From CAYNFQ01 sp964396715 (GTDB lineage Bacteria > Patescibacteriota > Microgenomatia > Daviesbacterales > UBA10151): a DNA stretch of 51,179 nt. The notes beneath the pieces were generated by a model. That model was not told where the DNA came from. It searched no databases and saw nothing but the letters and a program-made list of their open reading frames with translations. The position numbers and the translations under genes were made by a program. The DNA lies in the NCBI GenBank assembly GCA_964396715.1, contig CAYNFQ010000007.1:1-51179 (forward strand), given 5' to 3'. Each line of letters starts with the position of its first letter. The first letter of the stretch is position 1. Shown here one piece after another: positions 24,786-32,567 of this stretch.

Positions 24786-26231
24786 TTAAACGAATATTTT
24801 TTCAACTGCTGTATTAAATTTTCTCCCTCTGTCAAATTCATTTTGGAATAAATTAAAAGAGGTGGCGGCTGGAGAAAACAGTATTACATCTCCTGGTTGA
24901 ATTATTTTTTTAATATCTTTTAATAACTTTTCTAAATCATTGTACGTTCCTGCAAATAAATCTGACGACTGACCCGCTTCGCGCCTGCGTCGACGAGAGT
25001 CGCGAGGCGAGCGACTGAAGACTGACAAGTGTTTCTTTATCTCATCGGTTGAATCCCCCACCAGGAAAAAAACTTTTTTTACATTTGCATCAATAATTTG
25101 AGCCAGTTCTTTATAATCCATTCCCTTATTCATTCCACCGCAAATTAAAATAATTCCACTATCTGAATTCCCACTTTCGATGTGGGAACGTAGAGTTTTT
25201 ATAGCTTGAATGGAGGCATCAGGATTAGTGGCTGTGGTGTCATTGTAAATTTTTATTCCATTCCACTCTCTGATAAGCTCCATTCTAAAAGGAATACCTT
25301 TAAAAGACGAAAGAGTATCAATTATTGTTTGCTCATTAATTCCAAAAGTTTTTCCTAAACTTAATGCTGCTGCTATATTAGTTCTGTTGTGCTCTCCTTT
25401 TAGAGTTGGTGAAAAACCTTTTGGTAGGTCTGATTGAGAATAAAAGATTACTTTACTTTTTATTCCTTCCAGGAATTTTTGGTTATTTAAAGTTTGATCA
25501 TCCCTATTTATAAATAGAAAGTCATCTTCTCTCTGATATTTTGCTATCAGCCTTTTTGCCTTAATATACTCCTCTATTGTTTTATAATAATTTAGATGGT
25601 CCTCATAAATATTTGTGATCACTGCCCAATGTGGGGAAACTTTACGGGCATCAAATGCCTCCAGCTGAAATGAAGATAATTCTAGGATTACCAAAGTGTC
25701 TTTTCTAATATGATCTATAGTATCTAAAACACTCCTGCCAATATTACCAGCAAGAATGATTGTACACCCTTGGGGTCTATTTCTATTGACACCTGCGGAT
25801 TTTTGATTGATTTTGTGCGCAAAAGTTTTTAAAATTTTATATACCATTGAGGACGTTGTAGATTTGCCTTTAGTACCTGTTATCCCAATAATCTGGGATG
25901 GTTTAACAAAATTCAAGAATACTCCCATATCCTGTTCCACTCTTTTGCCTAATTTTTGAGCATATTCAATATAAGGATTGCCTGGTTTTACCGCTGGATT
26001 TTTGATAATTAAATCTGCCCACTCAATATCCTCATTTTTATGCCCTCCCAAAGTATAGATAATGGGAAAATTTTTAAGTTGATCTATAGAGGGTTTTAAA
26101 ACCTCCTCTTTTTTTAAGTCTGTTACTCTTACTTTTGCCCCATGTTTTACAAAAAACAAAGCAGATCCTACCCCTCCTTGATTTAATCCCAGACCAAATA
26201 CAAGTACATTTTTGCCTTTAAAAGTATCCAT
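24786..26231 (-). CDS. murD: UDP-N-acetylmuramoyl-L-alanine--D-glutamate ligase
   Basis: Adds D-glutamate to UDP-MurNAc-L-Ala. The P-loop is ITGTKGKSTTSS (about 120-131); later motifs ELSSFQLEAF, NIYEDHLNYY, GEHNRTNIAAA and NDTTATNPDA are present. Start is ATG 26231, 9 nt after a minus-strand TATAAT; a TTG 18 nt upstream lies inside that promoter. An unusual insertion near residues 405-425 (FSRSPRDSRRRRREAGQSSD) is encoded by a heptad-palindrome-heptad element. It is divergent from murI, which makes D-glutamate, its substrate. Confidence 0.94.
   Translation of the reverse strand: MDTFKGKNVLVFGLGLNQGGVGSALFFVKHGAKVRVTDLKKEEVLKPSIDQLKNFPIIYTLGGHKNEDIEWADLIIKNPAVKPGNPYIEYAQKLGKRVEQDMGVFLNFVKPSQIIGITGTKGKSTTSSMVYKILKTFAHKINQKSAGVNRNRPQGCTIILAGNIGRSVLDTIDHIRKDTLVILELSSFQLEAFDARKVSPHWAVITNIYEDHLNYYKTIEEYIKAKRLIAKYQREDDFLFINRDDQTLNNQKFLEGIKSKVIFYSQSDLPKGFSPTLKGEHNRTNIAAALSLGKTFGINEQTIIDTLSSFKGIPFRMELIREWNGIKIYNDTTATNPDASIQAIKTLRSHIESGNSDSGIILICGGMNKGMDYKELAQIIDANVKKVFFLVGDSTDEIKKHLSVFSRSPRDSRRRRREAGQSSDLFAGTYNDLEKLLKDIKKIIQPGDVILFSPAATSFNLFQNEFDRGRKFNTAVEKIFV
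24962..25028. repeat. Composite heptad-palindrome-heptad element inside murD
   Basis: CTGACGA CTGACCC (24962-24975), a GC-rich core containing CCCGCTTCGC and GCGAGGCGAG, then CTGAAGA CTGACAA (25015-25028). The heptads match those next to pilC and pilD; the core resembles the pilB repeat. It stays in frame and encodes an Arg/Ser-rich loop. Confidence 0.75.
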
Positions 26232-26239
26232 AGTTTTGG

Positions 26240-26250
26240 TATTATACAAT
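26240..26250. promoter_or_regulatory. Overlapping divergent -10 boxes for murD and murI
   Basis: The minus strand reads TATAAT (26241-26246), 9 nt before the murD ATG. The plus strand reads TATTAT (26240-26245) or TACAAT (26245-26250), 13-18 nt before murI ATG 26264. The two start codons are only 32 bp apart, so the promoters share sequence. Confidence 0.5.
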
Positions 26251-26263
26251 TTCGTGCCATTTT

Positions 26264-27067
26264 ATGGATAATCGAGCAATAGGAATTTTTGATTCAGGTA
26301 TTGGTGGCTTGACTGTAGCCAAAGAAATTATCAAACAGCTACCTTACGAAAGCATAATTTATCTGGGAGATACTGCCAGAGTGCCTTATGGCACAAGGTC
26401 CAAAGAAGTGGTTGCCCAATTTGCCAAAGAGCTGATTAGCTTTCTACTTAAAAGAGATGTCAAAGCTTTGGTGGTTGCTTGCAATACCATTTCTGCCAAC
26501 TCCTTAGAGGAGATAGAAAAAATTTCACCTGTGCCTGTGGTGGGAGTAATAAATGGAGCTGTCAGAGGAGCAGTAAGCATTACCAAGAATAAAAGAATCG
26601 GGGTAATTGGGACTCAGGGAACTATTCAAAGTCAGGCTTATGAGACTGCCATACACCAGCTTGACCCCTCAATTGAGGTTTTCTCAGTTGGCTGTCCACT
26701 TTTTGTGCCTTTAGCGGAAGAAGGCTTGCATAAACATGCTGCTGCCAAATCAATAGCTCATGATTATTTAGATCAGATAATAAGATCTGATATAGATACT
26801 CTGATTTTGGGGTGTACTCACTATCCATTGCTTGCTGATACAATTGCTGAAACTGTGGGGCCACAAATTGTTTTAGTTGATTCAGCTAAGCCTACCACTG
26901 AGGAATTAAAAAAGCTGTTGGAGAAAAATAATCTTTCAGCCAAAGAACCTCATCCTAGTTATGAGTTTTTTGTGACAGATGCTCCAGAAAGAGTATTTAG
27001 GGTAGCTGCAAGATTTTTTGGGGAAGAGTTAAATGGAAGATTGAAAAAGATCAGTTTGTCTGAATGA
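26264..27067 (+). CDS. murI: Glutamate racemase
   Basis: Cofactor-independent conversion of L- to D-glutamate for peptidoglycan. Catalytic pair C73 (VVACNTISAN) and C184 (LGCTHYPLL), with FDSGIGGLTV at 9-18 and YLGDTARVPYG at 33-43. 267 aa, full length. It is divergent from murD and converges with murC, overlapping murC's 3' end by 17 bp. Confidence 0.95.
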   Translation: MDNRAIGIFDSGIGGLTVAKEIIKQLPYESIIYLGDTARVPYGTRSKEVVAQFAKELISFLLKRDVKALVVACNTISANSLEEIEKISPVPVVGVINGAVRGAVSITKNKRIGVIGTQGTIQSQAYETAIHQLDPSIEVFSVGCPLFVPLAEEGLHKHAAAKSIAHDYLDQIIRSDIDTLILGCTHYPLLADTIAETVGPQIVLVDSAKPTTEELKKLLEKNNLSAKEPHPSYEFFVTDAPERVFRVAARFFGEELNGRLKKISLSE

Positions 27068-28418
27068 ACAAGTTCTTTCCTTCGGAAATAAATTTTCTTG
27101 CCATCTTATCTATATCCCCTGCTCCCATAAAAAAGAGAATATCATCTTTTTGAACATGATCTTTAAGCATTTGTAACAGATGATCTTTACTATGATACAC
27201 TAGTGTATCATAACTTACTGCATCTACCAGTTGTTGAGAAGTTACTAAGCCTGTGTCTGTTTCTCTGCTTGGGTAAATATCAGTAATAATTATTTTATCT
27301 ACAGGAATTTCTTTAAATACTTTGACAAAGTCATCAAATAAGGCTTTAGTTCTAGAAAACATGTGAGGTTGGTAAACTAGAATAATTCTTTGGTTGGGAA
27401 ACTTTTGTCTGGCAGCTTGCATGGTTTCTCTTATTTCCGTTGGGTGATGCCCAAAATCGCTGTATATTTGGGCTCCATGGTATGTGCCGATTAATTCAAA
27501 CCTCCTGCCAACCCCTGTATAGTTATTCAGACTTTGTCTGATTATTTGGGGAGCAATTCCTAAAAGAAGTCCCACTTGCATAGCTGCTTTAGCATTTAAG
27601 ATATTATATTCACCTGGAATCTTCAAATTAAAATCCATTTTATTTTTAGAGTAGTCCAAATACTGGACAAATTTATTACGATCGTGATATTTTTGTCCAG
27701 GAGTTTTCATCACATCTCTTACCACCTCTGCAACATTTGAGTCTAATAGATTGGCAACAATTGTCCCATTCGTCTGAAGCAGGAATTTTTTGAAACTTTC
27801 TTTATAAGATTCAAAATCCTTAAAATATTCCGGATGATCCATTTCAATATTGGTGACAACGGTAATATCCGGTTTAAAGTGTAAAAAGTTATCATTATAC
27901 TCATCTGCCTCCACCACAAAATAATCTTGAGATCCTTCGCTGCGCTCAGGATGACGGGAGGGAGTTCTGTAATTTGTTTTCCATTTTGGATGGATGGCTC
28001 CAAGTAAAACAGTGGGATTCAAGTTAGCCTCTTCTAAAACTTGGGCAATCATGGCAGTTGTGGTAGTTTTACCGTGCGTGCCGCAAACAGCGATCACAAA
28101 TTTATCTTTAGTGAGATATTCCCCTACAAATTGTTGCCAGGTTAAAACTGGGATACCCTTTTCTTTGGCTGTCACAAGTTCTGGATTTTGTGGGTCTAGT
28201 GAGAATATAGCAGGGGTGACAGCCAATATATCTACATTCCCACTTTCCAAGTGGGAAGCTGAATGCCCCTTCATTAACTGGTCTGCTTTAAAAACAGTGG
28301 TAAATTCATTGTGAGGTTCTAAATCACAACCAGTTATTTCATAACCTTGAGCTTGAGCTAGCGCAGCAGCAGCAGACGCTCCAGACCCCCCTATTCCCAA
28401 AAAATGAACTTTTAACAT
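27051..28418 (-). CDS. murC: UDP-N-acetylmuramate--L-alanine ligase with two palindromic insertions
   Basis: Adds the first amino acid of the stem peptide. Start ATG 28418 gives MLKVHFLGIGGSGASAA; an upstream frame to 28457 overlaps the toxin gene. ATP-binding GTHGKTTTTAMI, NIEMDHPEY, DFGHHPTEI and FMGAGDIDKMA are present. Residues RTPSRHPERSEGSQD (about 160-175) are encoded by the widespread TCCTGAGCGCAGCGAAGGAT-type repeat, and YDTLVYHS near the C-terminus by the TATGATACACT palindrome. It starts 1 bp after the relE-type stop, so toxin and murC are probably on one message. Confidence 0.94.
   Translation of the reverse strand: MLKVHFLGIGGSGASAAAALAQAQGYEITGCDLEPHNEFTTVFKADQLMKGHSASHLESGNVDILAVTPAIFSLDPQNPELVTAKEKGIPVLTWQQFVGEYLTKDKFVIAVCGTHGKTTTTAMIAQVLEEANLNPTVLLGAIHPKWKTNYRTPSRHPERSEGSQDYFVVEADEYNDNFLHFKPDITVVTNIEMDHPEYFKDFESYKESFKKFLLQTNGTIVANLLDSNVAEVVRDVMKTPGQKYHDRNKFVQYLDYSKNKMDFNLKIPGEYNILNAKAAMQVGLLLGIAPQIIRQSLNNYTGVGRRFELIGTYHGAQIYSDFGHHPTEIRETMQAARQKFPNQRIILVYQPHMFSRTKALFDDFVKVFKEIPVDKIIITDIYPSRETDTGLVTSQQLVDAVSYDTLVYHSKDHLLQMLKDHVQKDDILFFMGAGDIDKMARKFISEGKNLFIQTN
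27191..27212. repeat. Third copy of the TrpR-like operator palindrome, inside murC
   Basis: A perfect 22-bp palindrome with half-site TATGATACACT. It matches the promoter palindrome (17272-17297) and the 3' copy (16768-16789) of the TrpR-like gene at nearly all arm positions. In murC it encodes YDTLVYHS in a variable linker. Either a regulatory site within the gene or a dispersed palindrome. Confidence 0.6.
27931..27957. repeat. Bacterial HPERSEGS-type palindromic repeat inside murC
   Basis: GATCCTTCGCTGCGCTCAGG followed by ATGACGGG is a widespread palindromic repeat that, when translated, yields SRHPERSEGS. Arms ATCCT/AGGAT and GC/GC pair. It sits in frame in murC. Confidence 0.75.
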
Positions 28419-28419
28419 A

Positions 28420-28677
28420 TTATTTATAAACCCCTTGTCTGTGTTCAATTTTAACAATATCCACTTTGCTTTCTTTTAAATCAAATTTATAGATAATTCT
28501 GTAATCTCCTACCCTAAATTTATAGCTATCAGCTAATTCCCCACCTAATTTTGTTCCAGCTAAAGGATTTTGTTTTAATTCTCTTAAAGAATGAGTTATT
28601 CTAATATGAACTTTTAGAGGGAGTCTGGTAAGTTGTTTATCCGCCTTTTTGGCAACAATGAAAGTTTTAGCGGGCAT
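28420..28677 (-). CDS. RelE/ParE-family toxin
   Basis: 85 aa; RelE superfamily mRNA interferase or gyrase-inhibitor fold. Typical features: basic N-terminal helix (FIVAKKADKQLTRLPLKV), a LRELKQNPLAGTKLGGELADS segment, and the strand RVGDYRIIYKFD ending in VKIEHRQGVYK. It starts immediately after the antitoxin stop (TAA then ATG) and ends 1 bp before the murC start. Together with the antitoxin it forms a type II module. Whether it targets mRNA or gyrase cannot be told. Confidence 0.85.
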   Translation of the reverse strand: MPAKTFIVAKKADKQLTRLPLKVHIRITHSLRELKQNPLAGTKLGGELADSYKFRVGDYRIIYKFDLKESKVDIVKIEHRQGVYK

Positions 28678-28968
28678 TTATCTTTTTTTGGCGGCTTTGT
28701 CAATTCTTTTTTTAAGATTTGCTTCAATTTCCTCAAGTGTAACATATTCACCTCTCTTAATTTCTTTTTCTGCCTCTCTAATATCATCCATGGAATTTTC
28801 CAGAGTGTAGATGGTTTCCTCCAAAGAATCAAGATAATCAGGAGAAACTAGGGTAGCTTTAATTTTGCCTTTTTTGGTAAGGTCAATTCTGGTGTACTCT
28901 TCATCCACCAGATCCACCAGCTTAAGTAAATTTTTTCTGGCTTCAGTTACAGGAATAACTTGCGTCAT
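28678..28968 (-). CDS. Phd/YefM-type antitoxin
   Basis: 96 aa from ATG 28968 (an ATG at 28986 lies inside the promoter spacer). The N-terminus MTQVIPVTEARKNLLKLVDL is the Phd/YefM DNA-binding fold; the acidic-basic C-terminal half, predicted helical (EIEANLKKRIDKAAKKR), would wrap the toxin. Antitoxins of this family repress their own promoter, here directly upstream. Two direct AAGTG motifs flank a TGTACA core near the -10, a possible operator. Confidence 0.85.
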   Translation of the reverse strand: MTQVIPVTEARKNLLKLVDLVDEEYTRIDLTKKGKIKATLVSPDYLDSLEETIYTLENSMDDIREAEKEIKRGEYVTLEEIEANLKKRIDKAAKKR

Positions 28969-28977
28969 ATAAAAATA

Positions 28978-29006
28978 AGTGTACATTTAAGTGAGCATAT
29001 TGTCAA
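28978..29006 (-). promoter_or_regulatory. Promoter of the toxin-antitoxin operon
   Basis: Minus strand: TTGACA (29006-29001), a 17-nt spacer and TACACT (28983-28978), with ATG 28968 9 nt later. The -35 and spacer are consensus-like, so murC downstream may be read from here too. Confidence 0.7.
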
Positions 29007-29054
29007 GGGATAAAATTTCACGGTCGTGAAGTTATGAAATCCTTGTGTGTCTAC

Positions 29055-29132
29055 CTAACACATGCCTGGTATGGGTAAGTATGGGTAATTAGATGCTCCA
29101 GACCCCCCTATTCCCAAAAAATGAATTTTCAT
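29055..29132 (-). pseudogene. Orphan 5' fragment of murC
   Basis: Reads MKIHFLGIGGSGAS and then unrelated NYPYLPIPGMC before a stop. The 31 bp at 29095-29125 are identical to murC codons at 28378-28408. It lies on the other side of the toxin-antitoxin genes from murC, in the same orientation. It looks like a duplicated or left-behind murC start created when the module was inserted. Downstream of the identity is a 10-bp tandem repeat (GTATGGGTAA). Confidence 0.75.
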
Positions 29133-29197
29133 TGCTAAATTATATGATTTTTGATCTTTTAATGCTAGAAAATTAGCAAAAAGGACAGGTGCCAAGT

Positions 29198-29261
29198 CTT
29201 CGACTCTGAGGTCTGAGACCTCATCACTCAGACTCGAAGAGCTATTCCACCTTTCAGGTGG
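29198..29261. repeat. Nested inverted repeats behind the winged-helix gene
   Basis: CTTCGACTCTGAG (29198-29210) pairs with CTCAGACTCGAAG (29227-29239) with one mismatch; inside is GAGGTCT-g-AGACCTC. A separate hairpin CCACCTttcAGGTGG (29247-29261) overlaps the stop codon of the winged-helix gene. They may act as a terminator, though the following T-run (CTTTTTG) is short. Confidence 0.6.
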
Positions 29262-29808
29262 TCTGAGTTGAATTGTCAGATATAGGGGGACTGAATGAGT
29301 AACCAATGTTCGTGTGTCCAATAATAATAGAATGTTGTTGTTTGTCTCTAGAGTTTCCATCTCCAAGCTTTCGTCTTAAGTGGGATACGCTACTTCTAAG
29401 ATATGCTAAATCATCTGTAATGTCGCTATCAGGGTTTATACACCGTAATAGAACTGAGTAAGGAATCCTCTTTGTTGGGTTTGCAATTAAAGGATGGAAT
29501 AAAGCCCCTTCTACTTTGGATAGTATTACGGTTGATTGATCAGGTTTTGTAACCTCTTTTATTTCAGGATCATAACTCCAACCACCATATTTATAAATAG
29601 GGAGGGAAAGACCCAAAATCATCTCTCTATGTGCGCTTGTAGCGCCCCAAAATCTTAGAAAATGACCATCTTCTAGAATTTTACTTAAAAGTTCCTCAGG
29701 TGTTAATAAGCCGAATGTTTGGGCGACTGCTCTGTAGGCTTCGAGTATCTGTCTTCTTGCGTGAGATAATGGATCTTCCTGTGGAGTTTTTTCTCCTTCA
29801 ATGCGCAT
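29254..29808 (-). CDS. Winged-helix (OmpR-type) DNA-binding protein without receiver domain
   Basis: 184 aa. The C-terminal half (about 95-175) fits a Trans_Reg_C winged helix: EGALFHPLIANPTKRIPYSV, then SSVSHLRRKLGD as recognition helix, and the wing IIIGHTNIGYSF. The N-terminal half is helical and unrecognised, with no phosphoacceptor domain, so it is not a classical response regulator. It has a good promoter of its own 9 nt upstream. It shares the winged-helix theme with the large protein at 48769-50901. Target genes unknown. Confidence 0.7.
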   Translation of the reverse strand: MRIEGEKTPQEDPLSHARRQILEAYRAVAQTFGLLTPEELLSKILEDGHFLRFWGATSAHREMILGLSLPIYKYGGWSYDPEIKEVTKPDQSTVILSKVEGALFHPLIANPTKRIPYSVLLRCINPDSDITDDLAYLRSSVSHLRRKLGDGNSRDKQQHSIIIGHTNIGYSFSPPISDNSTQTT

Positions 29809-29816
29809 ATTTGTAA

Positions 29817-29845
29817 ATTATACCAAAGTAATTGTTAAAAGTAAA
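29817..29845 (-). promoter_or_regulatory. Promoter of the winged-helix gene
   Basis: Minus strand: TTTACT (29845-29840), a 17-nt spacer and TATAAT (29822-29817); the ATG at 29808 is 8 nt after the -10 box. Confidence 0.65.
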
Positions 29846-29864
29846 CTATAGGTTAGCAGTTGGA

Positions 29865-31805
29865 TTATATATCTAAGATTGCCTGTTTCGCATGAGTCTG
29901 GATAAATCTTTTTCTTGGCGGGACTTCATCTCCCATCAGCATGGTAAATACTTCATCTGCTGCAATGCTATCTTCTATTGTGACTTGTTTTAAAACCCTG
30001 TTTTCCGGATTCATGGTGGTTTCCCAAAGCTGTTCCGGATTCATTTCTCCCAAACCTTTGTATCTGGAGATAATTACTCCATCCCCCACTTTTTTTAAGG
30101 TATCAGCTTTCTCTTCATCCGAGTATGCATAATGTATATCCTTGCCTTTTTGGATTTTATATAAAGGAGGCTGAGCAATATACATGTATCCTTTATTTAT
30201 AACCTCCGGTAAATATCTGAAGAAAAATGTTAAAAGCAAAGTTCGGATATGTTCCCCATCCACATCCGCATCAGTCATAATGATAATCCTGTGATATCTG
30301 GTTTTTCCGTAATCCACTGTGTCACCTATCCCTGTACCTAAAGCTATCACTAAAGCCTTAATTTCTTCAAACTCCAAAATTTTATCCAAACGGGCTCTTT
30401 CCGTGTTCAAAATTTTTCCTCTGAGTGGCAAAATAGCCTGGAATTTTCTGTCCCTGCCCTGTTTGGCAGAACCGCCTGCAGAGTCTCCCTCAACTATATA
30501 TAGTTCGGATTCTGAAGCATCCCTGTTTTGACAATCTGCCAGCTTTCCAGGGAGCGTCATGCCCTCTAAAGCGCCTTTTCTGATTACCGCATCTTTAGCA
30601 GCTCTCGCTGCAGCGCGCGCCCTGGCTGCCAGCAGCACCTTTTCTAAAATAGCGCGCCCGTCTTGAGGATTTTCTTCAAAAAACATCTCCAAACCATCTT
30701 TGACAACCTGGGAAACAATCGGCTGAACTTCTGCATTGCCCAATTTTTCTTTGGTTTGGCTCTCAAACTGGATTTTGTCTGAATCCATTTTAATAGAAAT
30801 CACAGCAGTCAATCCTTCTCTCATGTCCTCACCGGTTAAGTTATCATCTTTTTCCTTTAAAGCCTCAATTTTGCGGGCATAATCATTGATGGCGCGGGTT
30901 AAAGCCATTCTGAAACCTGTCAGATGAGTGCCGCCTTCTGTGGTAGGAACTACATTGGCAAAGCTCTCCACATTTTCTGCAAATCCATCGTTGTACTGAA
31001 TCGCTGCCTCAACATCTATCCCATCAACATTTCTATGGATTAAGATTGGTTCAGAATGGATTAAGGCTTTGTTTCTGTTTAAATGCTTGATTAGTGTTGC
31101 CAAACCTGATTGGAAATAAAAATGCCTGTCCAACCCTGTCCTTTCATCATATAAATGGAAATAAATCCCTCCTACCAAATATGCCACCTGTTTAATCTGT
31201 TTTTCCAACCTATCAAACTCTGGTTTGGTGGTGGAAAAAATGGTGGTATCTGCAAAAAAAGATACTTTAGTGCCAGTTTTTGAAGGCCATTTAAAAGATG
31301 TTGTAAAAGGTAACTCAGGATTTTTGGGATTTTCTGCTACTTTACTTTTGGCTTTGCCTTTTTCATATTCCTGAAAATACTCTTTTCCCTCACGTCTTAC
31401 CTCTACTCTGGCGTAATCAGACAGCGCATTCACAGCAGAAACACCAACACCATGCAAGCCTGTGGAAACTTTATAACCTCCCTCACCAAACTTACCCCCG
31501 GCATGCAAAGTAGTCATAATCACCTCCAAAGCAGATTTGCCCACTTTGGGGTGAATCTCCACAGGAATGCCTCTCCCATCATCTGCCACAGTTACAAAGT
31601 CACCTTCATGCACCACCACCCAGATATTTTTGGCGTATCCTGCTAAAGCCTCATCTATGGAGTTATCTACCACTTCTTTAATCAGATGGTGCAAGCCCCG
31701 AAGATCAGTGGAACCAATATACATTCCAGGCCGTTTTCTGACTGGTTCTAAGCCCTCTAAAACCTGGATTTGTTCTGCAGAGTATTTGGTGGAATCTTTA
31801 GCCAT
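29865..31805 (-). CDS. gyrB: DNA gyrase subunit B
   Basis: ATPase subunit of gyrase. 646 aa; GHKL ATP-binding motifs VDNSIDEALAG and DDGRGIPV, the GLHGVGVSAVNALS loop, and TOPRIM motifs EGDSAGG and DADVDGEHIRTLLL. The length matches the short GyrB type without the enterobacterial insertion. It begins 11 nt after the delta'-type gene stop, so the two are probably one transcription unit. ParE-type function in place of or besides GyrB cannot be excluded, but only one A/B pair is present here. Confidence 0.96.
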   Translation of the reverse strand: MAKDSTKYSAEQIQVLEGLEPVRKRPGMYIGSTDLRGLHHLIKEVVDNSIDEALAGYAKNIWVVVHEGDFVTVADDGRGIPVEIHPKVGKSALEVIMTTLHAGGKFGEGGYKVSTGLHGVGVSAVNALSDYARVEVRREGKEYFQEYEKGKAKSKVAENPKNPELPFTTSFKWPSKTGTKVSFFADTTIFSTTKPEFDRLEKQIKQVAYLVGGIYFHLYDERTGLDRHFYFQSGLATLIKHLNRNKALIHSEPILIHRNVDGIDVEAAIQYNDGFAENVESFANVVPTTEGGTHLTGFRMALTRAINDYARKIEALKEKDDNLTGEDMREGLTAVISIKMDSDKIQFESQTKEKLGNAEVQPIVSQVVKDGLEMFFEENPQDGRAILEKVLLAARARAAARAAKDAVIRKGALEGMTLPGKLADCQNRDASESELYIVEGDSAGGSAKQGRDRKFQAILPLRGKILNTERARLDKILEFEEIKALVIALGTGIGDTVDYGKTRYHRIIIMTDADVDGEHIRTLLLTFFFRYLPEVINKGYMYIAQPPLYKIQKGKDIHYAYSDEEKADTLKKVGDGVIISRYKGLGEMNPEQLWETTMNPENRVLKQVTIEDSIAADEVFTMLMGDEVPPRKRFIQTHAKQAILDI

Positions 31806-31816
31806 AAAAGATTATT

Positions 31817-32509
31817 CTACCATGATTTTTGAGGCATAGAAAGCATTAAATATTCCAAAATTCCTCTGATTGCTACATTTTGTTTCTGCCACTGCTCAGC
31901 TTGTAACAGCTCCTTTACAAACTGATTTAGCCTCACAAGGTTCAACCTTTCGTGGGTAGAGTCTACAAGTTGTTGGTGGAAATATCTAATTAAGAAGTGA
32001 AAGAATGCTTCCCTATCCTTGAGTTTTGCTATATATTCAAACCTCTCTTCAGTTGTAGATCCTAATAATTTTTCTATCTCCTCTAAGAAAGCAGATTTAT
32101 CAGATTTAGCCTGCAACGGTTCGACTGAGCTCACCGTCGAAGTCCTTCCAGGTTGCAGCGTAATTATTTCACATCTGGATAAAACTGTGGGTAAAAGTTG
32201 AGCATCTGAGGAGGCTCCCAAAACAAATAAAGCCTGTTCAGGTAATTCTTCCAATGTTTTAAGCAAAGCATTTTGGGCCTCATCAGTTAATGCGGAAGCA
32301 TCTTCTAACACCACTGCCCTGCCTTTGGCCGAATATGGTTTGAAAGAAAAATGCTCTTTGATCTTTCTGGCCTCAGCAATTCCCAGTTTGGAATCATTGG
32401 GGAGATAAAGGAGATCTGGATGATTGGGAGTTAGTTCATTTGTTGATAGAATATTGTTAATCTTCGCTACTCTTTTATCCAGAGGTGCAATTATTACTCT
32501 TGCAATCAT
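31817..32509 (-). CDS. holB: DNA polymerase III delta'-type clamp-loader subunit
   Basis: 230 aa. The central part is AAA+ clamp-loader-like: GIAEARKIKEHFSFKPYSAK, VVLEDASALTDEAQNALLKT, LEELPEQALFVLGASSDAQL and LPTVLSRCEIITL. There is no Walker A at the N-terminus, as in delta' subunits. It is short compared with E. coli HolB (334 aa). Residues about 118-135 (GRTSTVSSVEPLQAKS) are encoded by a palindromic insertion (32111-32158). A TAGAAT lies 6 nt before its ATG. Co-transcribed with gyrB. Confidence 0.8.
   Translation of the reverse strand: MIARVIIAPLDKRVAKINNILSTNELTPNHPDLLYLPNDSKLGIAEARKIKEHFSFKPYSAKGRAVVLEDASALTDEAQNALLKTLEELPEQALFVLGASSDAQLLPTVLSRCEIITLQPGRTSTVSSVEPLQAKSDKSAFLEEIEKLLGSTTEERFEYIAKLKDREAFFHFLIRYFHQQLVDSTHERLNLVRLNQFVKELLQAEQWQKQNVAIRGILEYLMLSMPQKSW
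32111..32158. repeat. Palindromic insertion in the delta' gene
   Basis: Outer arms CTGCAAC (32111-32117) and GTTGCAG (32152-32158), inner arms TTCGAC and GTCGAA. It is in frame and encodes TSTVSSVEP, typical of a translated dispersed repeat. Confidence 0.75.
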
Positions 32510-32567
32510 AGGGGAATTCTAACATAATAGATTTATATCCTGAAATTGATATGGGGTATGACTGTCC

